A stretch of DNA of 10,409 nt, taken from contig JALXCS010000081.1 of assembly GCA_026990815.1 (NCBI GenBank), positions 1 through 10,409 of the forward strand, in the 5' to 3' direction. The DNA comes from Methylomonas sp. Its GTDB lineage: Bacteria; Pseudomonadota; Gammaproteobacteria; Methylococcales; Methylomonadaceae. Under the pieces are notes generated by a model. That model did not search any database. It saw only the letters and a list, made by a program, of their open reading frames with translations, and was not told the DNA's origin. Both the position numbers and the translations under genes were made by a program. This document shows positions 5,432 to 10,409 of the stretch, piece after piece; position 1 is the stretch's first letter, and every line of letters begins with the position of its first letter.

Positions 5432-6793
5432 ATGACGGAAACAAAAAAATCAATTCACGGCGAATGGTCATCTCGATTTGCTTTTATTCTGGCGGCAACA
5501 GGGTCAGCGGTGGGCCTCGGCAATATCTGGAAATTTCCTTATATCACTGGTGAAAATGGCGGCGGCGCTTTTGTGATTATTTATCTGCTGTGTATTGTTG
5601 CAATCGGGATTCCGATTATGATGGCGGAAACTCTGATGGGTCGGCGAGGACGTCAAAGTCCGATCAATACCATGCAAGCCTTAGCCAAAGAAGCCGGGGC
5701 GGATGATAACTGGCATTTACTAGGCTGGCTTGGAGTGATTGCAGGATTCCTGATTCTTTCCTATTACAGTGTCATTGCTGGTTGGGCCGGGGCTTATGTG
5801 CTCAAGTCGGTAACTGGCAGTTTTTTTGACGGAAGTGCGGAAGAAATTAAAGCTCTGTTTGACAGCTTTATTGCCAGCCCGTTGCAATTGATTTTCTGGC
5901 ATACGTTATTTATGACAGTGACCATGTATGTTGTTTCGCAGGGTGTAAAAGGGGGGATAGAAAGGGCTGTCAGGTTTTTGATGCCGAGTTTGTTTTTTAT
6001 TTTAATATTGATGGTTGGTTATGCTATGTCCAGTGGCGGCTATGAGCAGGGTCTGGAATTTCTGTTTTACCCTGATTTCAGCGAAGTAACAGGAGAAAGT
6101 ATATTAACCGCAATGGGTCATGCCTTTTTTACACTAAGTCTGGGTATGGGGGCAATTATGGTTTACGGTTCGTATTTGCCGAAAGGTATTTCGGTTGGCA
6201 AAACGGCAATCTTAATTGCAGGTGCTGATACCGCTGTGGCATTACTGGCCGGTATTGCAATTTTCCCTATTGTTTTTGCCAATGGCCTTGAGCCGAGTTC
6301 CGGACCGGGTTTATTGTTTCAATCTTTGCCGATCGCTTTTGGAAATATGGGCGGCGGTTTAATCTTTGGTACTTTATTTTTTATTCTGCTGGTGTTTGCC
6401 GCCTTGTCTTCATCAATTTCCTTGATTGAACCCGCTGTTGCCTGGTTAGTGGAAAACCGTAATATGAGCCGTGAAACGGCTTGTGTTTGGTCGGGTGTGA
6501 TTACCTGGCTGGTGGGTCTTGGTACAGTTTTTTCATTTAATATCGGTGCGGATTTCAAGATTTTTGACAAAACCATATTTGATTTGCTGGATTATCTGAC
6601 GGCTAATTTAATGCTGCCCATTGGCGGTTTTTGTATTGCAGTTTTTGCTGGATGGATTATGAAAACCGAACATACCAGGGAAGAATTGGCGCCGAGTGAG
6701 CCGTGGCATTATACGCTTTGGAAATTTCTGGTCTGTTATGTATCGCCTGCTGCCGTATTTTTTGTGTTTTTGAATGTCATTGGAATTTTGTAA
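5432..6793 (+). CDS. Sodium-dependent transporter, NSS/SNF family
   Basis: This 453-residue inner-membrane protein belongs to the neurotransmitter:sodium symporter family (LeuT, MhsT, Tyt1), which imports amino acids or related solutes driven by Na+. The TM1 signature is at about residues 21-37 (AATGSAVGLGNIWKFPY), where the unwound helix forms the Na+ and substrate sites. ENGGGAFVIIYLL (TM2) follows, then SYYSVIAGWAGAY (TM3), a TM6 region with GHAFFTLSLGMGAIMVYGSYLP, and the TM8 FAALSSSISLIEP segment. I count about 11 hydrophobic segments, as in many bacterial members, not 12. The start is ATG 5432 with AGGA 6 bases upstream; the frame is open from TTG 5387, which lacks support. Only 2 bases separate its stop from ratA, so the two are probably cotranscribed. 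The substrate cannot be read from the sequence. Confidence 0.93.
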   Translation: MTETKKSIHGEWSSRFAFILAATGSAVGLGNIWKFPYITGENGGGAFVIIYLLCIVAIGIPIMMAETLMGRRGRQSPINTMQALAKEAGADDNWHLLGWLGVIAGFLILSYYSVIAGWAGAYVLKSVTGSFFDGSAEEIKALFDSFIASPLQLIFWHTLFMTVTMYVVSQGVKGGIERAVRFLMPSLFFILILMVGYAMSSGGYEQGLEFLFYPDFSEVTGESILTAMGHAFFTLSLGMGAIMVYGSYLPKGISVGKTAILIAGADTAVALLAGIAIFPIVFANGLEPSSGPGLLFQSLPIAFGNMGGGLIFGTLFFILLVFAALSSSISLIEPAVAWLVENRNMSRETACVWSGVITWLVGLGTVFSFNIGADFKIFDKTIFDLLDYLTANLMLPIGGFCIAVFAGWIMKTEHTREELAPSEPWHYTLWKFLVCYVSPAAVFFVFLNVIGIL

Positions 6794-6795
6794 GT

Positions 6796-7227
6796 ATGAC
6801 TGTAGTAGAAAAAAGCGCTTTGGTGAAGTTTTCCGCACATCAAATGTATGACCTGGTTGAGGATGTTGAGTCTTACCCAAAATTTTTGCCTTGGTGTGCG
6901 GGGAGCAGGATTTTAAGCCGTAAAGATAATGTTGTGGAAGCGGAGCTACAGATCTCCAAAGGCGGTTTTTCAAAAAACTTTGCTACTCGAAATATTCATG
7001 ATCCAGGAGGAAAAATTACTATCAGTTTGTTGAATGGTCCTTTTTCCTACCTGGAAGGTGTTTGGAATTTTATGCCGTTACGTGAAGACGCCAGTAAAAT
7101 CAGTCTTGATCTGGAATTTGAAATGTCCGGGAAACTGGCAAGCCTTGCCTTCGGTGCGGTATTTCACCAAATTTGCAATACTATGGTTAGCGCTTTTACC
7201 CAGCGGGCAAAACAGGTTTATGGGTAA
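6796..7227 (+). CDS. ratA: RatA family protein (START / coenzyme Q-binding COQ10-like)
   Basis: This 143-residue START-fold protein of the Coq10/polyketide-cyclase family matches E. coli RatA (YfjG). Signature elements are the N-terminal KSALVKFSAHQMYDLVEDVESYPKFLPWC, the central GGFSKNFATRN and LLNGPFSYLEGVWNF, and the C-terminal helix VFHQICNTMVSAFTQRAKQVYG. RatA was described as a toxin that blocks 70S ribosome assembly. Coq10 relatives bind ubiquinone and support respiration, and the family is near-universal in gammaproteobacteria, so a ubiquinone chaperone role is at least as likely. The ATG is 2 bases after the transporter stop with no clear Shine-Dalgarno site, suggesting coupled translation. 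It overlaps rnfH by 8 bases. Confidence 0.93.
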   Translation: MTVVEKSALVKFSAHQMYDLVEDVESYPKFLPWCAGSRILSRKDNVVEAELQISKGGFSKNFATRNIHDPGGKITISLLNGPFSYLEGVWNFMPLREDASKISLDLEFEMSGKLASLAFGAVFHQICNTMVSAFTQRAKQVYG

Positions 7228-7510
7228 CCCGGGCATCTTTGTTGAGGTGGCTTATGCAAGACCGGATCAACAAAAAATTGTAGAGCTTGAAATTCCTGAA
7301 GGAAGCAGTATTGAGCAGGCGATTATTGAATCTGGTATGTTGCTCGAATATCCAGAAATTGACTTGAAAAGTTTTGAAGTTGGTGTTTTTGGGAAAGTGT
7401 TAAAAAAAGACCAGTTGGTTAAGTCAGGCGACAGAATTGAAATTTATCGGCCATTAGTCCAGGATCCAAAACAGGCCAGAAGAAATCGGGCGGCAAGAAC
7501 ACCGGTTTGA
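7220..7510 (+). CDS. rnfH: RnfH family ubiquitin-like protein (RatB)
   Basis: This 96-residue beta-grasp protein of the RnfH/UPF0125 family is called RatB or YfjF in E. coli. Conserved features are FVEVAYARPDQQKIVELEIPEGSSIEQAI (about 6-34), YPEIDL, EVGVFGKVLKK and the C-terminal signature GDRIEIYRPLVQDPKQARRNRA (about 70-91). Its function is unresolved: some family members lie in rnf electron-transport operons, most sit beside ratA as here. The start is ATG 7220, inside the last codons of ratA. The same frame stays open upstream to 7034, but that stretch is ratA in another frame. RatA-RatB has been named a toxin-antitoxin pair, though evidence that RnfH is an antitoxin is weak. Confidence 0.93.
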   Translation: MGNPGIFVEVAYARPDQQKIVELEIPEGSSIEQAIIESGMLLEYPEIDLKSFEVGVFGKVLKKDQLVKSGDRIEIYRPLVQDPKQARRNRAARTPV

Positions 7511-7514
7511 GCAA

Positions 7515-7532
7515 TGCCGCGTCCTTGCGGCA
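7515..7532. terminator. Short hairpin between convergent genes, possible bidirectional terminator
   Basis: TGCCGC, loop GTCCTT, GCGGCA: a 6-bp perfect GC-rich stem in the 33-bp gap between the rnfH stop and the stop of the convergent anchored-protein gene. Position favours a shared terminator, but neither strand has a clear T-tract after it. Confidence 0.35.
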
Positions 7533-7543
7533 AAAGCAAATTC

Positions 7544-8494
7544 TTATGCTTGGTCCTGTTGTTCCTGTTCTTTGATTTTACGACTGGTGTAGAAAAAATA
7601 ACCGATAGCGGCAACGACTAGCACACCAACAAAATAAGGCATTTTTCCGGCAACATCAGTTGGTTTGTTTACATCCGGAAATTTGAATTTTGTCAACACG
7701 CCCAAACCAGTATCATTGATATCCACTATAATTGAATCAGTATTTAGACTGGTTAATTGTACTTCGCTGCCATCAAACGGCTTGTAATTTCTTGAGCCTG
7801 ATTCCACATAATTTGGATAAATGGGTGTAGTGGAGACCTGGGCTTTTCCAGCAAGGGCTTTCGCAAGTTCCTGTTCAATTTGCTGAGTGGTCTTGCCATC
7901 GGTTATTATTTCAACTGGCTCATCGCCATTGATTTGCACTCGGATATGGCCACCATTGGTTTTTCTTTCGACACCGATAGAGAAGCCTTCGATATATTCG
8001 ACATCTGCCGCATATACAATGTCAATTGCAACGCCTTTAGTGGCAGAGGAAAAGCTTCCCGGAACGCTGTATTTGAGTTCTTGATTGGAATAGTCCCTGA
8101 AAGTTACACGGGTAAAATCAAAACCGTCCTTATTGGCAATAAGCACCTCGGGTTTGCCCTTGGTGGCGACCGCAGTTGCGCCACGATCATGGGGCGACTC
8201 ATAGGTCATTGCGTCATTAAGCGCCTTGGCAATTTTTTTGGCTGCCGCTACATCGGTTGTCGGTTTTTTGCTACCCGGACCGCTAATAAAAGTCAGGCCA
8301 TTGGCTCTATGCGTCACATCGCTACCTCTGCGCCACTCAACCATGTAGGAAAAAGCGGCATCGCCAGTTTTCTTGGGGGCACTGGTTGTCAGATGTATTT
8401 GGTCTGCCCCGGCAGGCTTGGCCCAGCTTAGGCTTGGCAATGTAAGCACCGATGCAAAAATAATAGCTGATTGTAATAATTTATTGTTTTTCAT
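7544..8494 (-). CDS. Exported protein with C-terminal membrane anchor and apparent internal duplication, function unknown
   Basis: I do not recognise this 316-residue protein. It has a clear Sec signal peptide (MKNNKLLQSAIIFASVLTL, cleavage probably after SWA at residue 25). A soluble region of about 260 residues follows, then a single C-terminal transmembrane helix at about 285-304 (YFVGVLVVAAIGYFFY) and a short charged tail (RKIKEQEQQDQA). It should therefore be anchored in the inner membrane with its bulk in the periplasm. Two segments, about 48-140 and 171-269, align with each other: FSxxVE near the start, a helix ending in IAKAL or LAKAL, then GxEVxI/L strands. This suggests a duplicated domain. 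The C-terminus lacks a PEP-type motif, and its acidic tail is unlike exosortase signals. ATG 8494 has an AGGAGG site 9 bases upstream; the frame is open to 8536 without support. It is convergent with rnfH. Confidence 0.8.
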   Translation of the reverse strand: MKNNKLLQSAIIFASVLTLPSLSWAKPAGADQIHLTTSAPKKTGDAAFSYMVEWRRGSDVTHRANGLTFISGPGSKKPTTDVAAAKKIAKALNDAMTYESPHDRGATAVATKGKPEVLIANKDGFDFTRVTFRDYSNQELKYSVPGSFSSATKGVAIDIVYAADVEYIEGFSIGVERKTNGGHIRVQINGDEPVEIITDGKTTQQIEQELAKALAGKAQVSTTPIYPNYVESGSRNYKPFDGSEVQLTSLNTDSIIVDINDTGLGVLTKFKFPDVNKPTDVAGKMPYFVGVLVVAAIGYFFYTSRKIKEQEQQDQA

Positions 8495-8679
8495 TGATTC
8501 AATCCTCCTCGTTTTATTCGTGGGATACCCTATCATAATTAAGGGCTTTCTGCTAATTAATAAATTTCATATATTATAAATCTCTGTAATTGTTTTTTAC
8601 TGGGAAACTACATTTTTATCATTGGAGACGGGGCTGATATTCAACTACAATTAGTAGCTTTTGTTTAATCAGGAATAAA
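8495..8679. promoter_or_regulatory. Divergent intergenic region
   Basis: This 185-bp AT-rich gap holds the start regions of two divergent genes. On the minus strand a TATAAT is present at about 8579-8574, about 80 bases upstream of the anchored-protein start, with no good -35. On the plus strand TTGTTT (8590-8595) and TTTTAT (8614-8619) are a weak pair for the phosphatase gene. No operator-like repeat stands out. Confidence 0.3.
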
Positions 8680-9444
8680 ATGACTATAAACGCCGAGTTG
8701 CTGGAAAAAATTATTCGAGAAGCGGGTTCGATTGCATTGACTTATTTTGATGACCTGAAAAATCTTGAAATCAGCAAAAAAAGTTCTCGGGATTTTGTTA
8801 CCGAGGCTGATGTTGCTGTCGAGGGGTTTCTAAAAGAAAAGCTGGCTGAGGAATTTCCACAATATGGTTTTTGGGGAGAAGAAAGCGGAAAAACCGATAA
8901 TCAGAGCAATCGATGGATTGTTGATCCGATTGATGGAACCCATTCTTTTACAAAGGGGCAGTATTTCTGGTCAATTTGTGTCGCCTTGGAATTAGATCGG
9001 AAACTGGTTTTTGGGGCGGTTTTTGTGCCAGCTGTGGATGATTATTATTCGGCCTTGTCAGGGCAGGGCGCTTTTAAAAATGCTCTACCGATTTCGGTGT
9101 CTTCAGAAGAGCAACTGGAGAGTTCGATGGTTGCAACGGGGTTTGCTTGTCTTCGAAATCATTTGGAAGACAATAATCTTGAGCGGTTTTGTCGTATTGC
9201 TAAAAAAACCACGGGGCAAAGAAGATTTGGTTCGGCAGCGATGGATATTTGTATGGTTGCTGATGGCCAGGTTGATGCTTTCTGGGAGCAGGAGTTAAAT
9301 TTGTATGATGTTGCGGCGGGAGCTTTAATTGCTCAGGAAGCCGGTGCAACAGTCACTGATTTTAAAGGTAATGAAGGGGTTTTTCCAAAACAGATTCTGG
9401 TCACCAATGGTAAATTACTGGATCAGCTTTTGCCGTTGATGTAG
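8680..9444 (+). CDS. Inositol-monophosphatase-family phosphatase (HisN-like)
   Basis: This 254-residue Mg2+-dependent phosphatase belongs to the inositol monophosphatase superfamily. Metal-ligand motifs are complete: TEAD (Asp43), GEES (Glu67-Glu68), motif 1 WIVDPIDGTHSF with Asp82 and Asp85 (residues 79-90), and motif 2 LYDVAAGALIAQEAG with Asp210. Motif 2 has Tyr where Trp is more frequent, which is still within the family pattern. The size and the TKGQYFWSICVAL segment after motif 1 suggest the histidinol-phosphatase (HisN) type over SuhB or CysQ, but substrate cannot be settled from sequence. Related members act on inositol phosphates, PAP or histidinol phosphate. ATG 8680 has AGGA 5 bases upstream. 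It is monocistronic here and converges on the kinase gene with 8 bases between stop codons. Confidence 0.88.
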   Translation: MTINAELLEKIIREAGSIALTYFDDLKNLEISKKSSRDFVTEADVAVEGFLKEKLAEEFPQYGFWGEESGKTDNQSNRWIVDPIDGTHSFTKGQYFWSICVALELDRKLVFGAVFVPAVDDYYSALSGQGAFKNALPISVSSEEQLESSMVATGFACLRNHLEDNNLERFCRIAKKTTGQRRFGSAAMDICMVADGQVDAFWEQELNLYDVAAGALIAQEAGATVTDFKGNEGVFPKQILVTNGKLLDQLLPLM

Positions 9445-9452
9445 CAGACAAT

Positions 9453-10409
9453 TCAAGTTTTACTTAACAGATATAACAATACCAAGTTAGTTAACAATAA
9501 GAGTCCGGAAATAAATTTCCAGAATAATAACGGATTGCGTTCAATAATGGGTATTTGCTCGGAGTCTTTCAGGAAATCAGGGTTGGGCTTGGAAATATCA
9601 TGGATAAATTCAGATAATTCATCATAACGTTGTTGTGGCGAGATGGCAGTAGCCTTTCTTAGGGCGCTGTCTATCCATGTTGGTACCATCGGGTTTTTAT
9701 GAAAGCTGGGAACATACTCCAGTTTTGACAGGTTCATTTTGCTCGGTTTTTCCGGCATATCCCGGCCATATGGCAGGGAGCGGTTGATCATTTCATAAGT
9801 AATCACCCCCAGGGAGTATAGATCTGATTTGATGCTTGGTCTTTGTCCCAAATGATATTCGGGTGCGGTGTAATTAAGGGTGCCAAGAACATTTTCATCG
9901 CCATTTTCTAAAGGAGTAATTTCTGCAATACCGGCAATTTTAACCGAGCCAAAGTCAATGATTTTGACGGTACCATTTTTGTCGATCATGATGTTTTCAG
10001 GTTTTAGATCCTGATGCAGCATTTCCATACGATGGAAAGCACTTAATCCTTTTGCTATTTGTTTGACAATTTTTCTGACTTCACGAATATAGGGTTTTGG
10101 ATGGTTGTCGATCCATTCCCGGATTGTCTGTCCCTCAATGTATTCCGTAACATAGTAAATACAGCTTTTGCGGCGGTCTGAGCTTAAAACTTTTAATACA
10201 TTTTCATGTTTGATTCGTTTTCCGGCCCATTCTTCATGCAGGAAATGTTCGATATAGTGGGCATCATCCTCAAACAGAATCGAAGGGGTTTTTAAAATTA
10301 CCCTGGTGTCGGTTTTGGTATCAAAAGCACGGTAGATTTGAGTACGCTTGCTGGCGTGTAATTCTTCTTCAATACGATAGCCATCAAGTACCATGCCTGG
10401 TTCCAGGAG
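9453..10409 (-). CDS. Membrane-anchored Ser/Thr protein kinase, 3' part of a probable phosphatase-kinase fusion (partial)
   Basis: The last 318 codons of a gene running off the right edge encode a Hanks-type kinase domain plus a C-terminal membrane helix. Numbering from ATG 10394: the ATP lysine is K35 (VILKTPS) and an alpha-C glutamate is at 54-55. The catalytic loop is HQDLKPEN (127-134), with Gln in place of the Arg of HRD. DFG is at 147-149, APE at 177-179, and KSDLYSLGVITYE at 189-201. The glycine loop is degenerate (ELHASKRTQIY). Residues of about 290-310 (LLFWKFISGLLLLTNLVLLY) form one membrane segment at the extreme C-terminus. The frame continues upstream of this ATG (LLEPG) to the window edge without a stop. 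The DGYRIEEELHASKRTQIY opening and the ERNPLLFWK end resemble bifunctional PP2C phosphatase/kinase proteins of gammaproteobacteria, in which a PP2C domain precedes the kinase. The N-terminal domain is therefore probably outside the window. Confidence 0.88.
   Translation of the reverse strand, partial: LLEPGMVLDGYRIEEELHASKRTQIYRAFDTKTDTRVILKTPSILFEDDAHYIEHFLHEEWAGKRIKHENVLKVLSSDRRKSCIYYVTEYIEGQTIREWIDNHPKPYIREVRKIVKQIAKGLSAFHRMEMLHQDLKPENIMIDKNGTVKIIDFGSVKIAGIAEITPLENGDENVLGTLNYTAPEYHLGQRPSIKSDLYSLGVITYEMINRSLPYGRDMPEKPSKMNLSKLEYVPSFHKNPMVPTWIDSALRKATAISPQQRYDELSEFIHDISKPNPDFLKDSEQIPIIERNPLLFWKFISGLLLLTNLVLLYLLSKT

Noticed and set aside
7034..7219. Upstream extension of rnfH to 7034
   Set aside because: This stretch is ratA in another frame; RnfH homology begins at ATG 7220.
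6796..7510. ratA-rnfH as a mobile toxin-antitoxin module
   Set aside because: These are conserved core genes in gammaproteobacteria; the RatA fold points to ubiquinone binding and RnfH antitoxin activity is poorly supported.
7544..8494. PEP-CTERM/exosortase substrate
   Set aside because: It has a signal peptide and C-terminal helix, but no PEP-like motif before the helix, and a long acidic tail after it where a short basic one would be expected.
9453..10394. Kinase as a complete 313-residue gene starting at ATG 10394
   Set aside because: The frame is open to the window edge, there is no good ribosome-binding site before this ATG, and the sequence resembles proteins with an N-terminal PP2C domain.

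Overview
The window looks like chromosomal DNA of a gammaproteobacterium, most likely a methane- or methanol-oxidising member of the Methylococcales. That placement is an inference. It rests on an smpB / ratA-rnfH neighbourhood, a HopJ-family gene, and a kinase whose preceding frame and C-terminus match the fused phosphatase-kinase type seen in gammaproteobacteria. Base composition is moderately AT-rich and most genes have ordinary Shine-Dalgarno sites. No rRNA, tRNA, CRISPR array or intact transposase gene is visible.

Left end (1-1882): a 3'-truncated type I restriction-modification methylase gene (hsdM, minus strand) lies back to back with a YgjP/DUF45-type zinc metallopeptidase gene (plus strand). 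The gap between them holds a perfect 13-bp-arm palindrome of the REP type and a perfect 29-bp tandem duplication that carries two copies of a TATAAT box. This is the accessory, rearranged part of the window.

Middle (2054-5271): five minus-strand genes. In transcription order they are smpB (trans-translation), a HopJ-family gene, an FAD-dependent oxidoreductase gene overlapping it, a small lipoprotein gene with its own promoter, and an MnmM/YtqB-type methyltransferase gene. A 131-bp element with 12-bp perfect terminal inverted repeats sits immediately before the methyltransferase start codon. The oxidoreductase resembles the FAD half of MnmC, and MnmM performs the last methylation of the same tRNA wobble-uridine pathway. 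The region may therefore encode an unfused route to mnm5U in a gammaproteobacterium.

Right half (5432-10409): on the plus strand, a sodium-dependent NSS-family transporter gene is followed 2 bp later by ratA and then an overlapping rnfH. smpB, ratA and rnfH are neighbours in many gammaproteobacteria; here the transporter separates smpB from ratA. The convergent gene next to rnfH encodes an exported, C-terminally membrane-anchored protein of unknown function with an apparent internal duplication. After it come a plus-strand inositol-monophosphatase-family gene and, convergent with it, the 3' part of a membrane-anchored Ser/Thr kinase gene that runs off the right edge.

No clearly new multi-gene system is evident. 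The best leads are the split MnmC-like pathway, the inverted-repeat element that supplies the mnmM leader, an orphan plus-strand terminator beside it, and the duplicated-domain surface protein.
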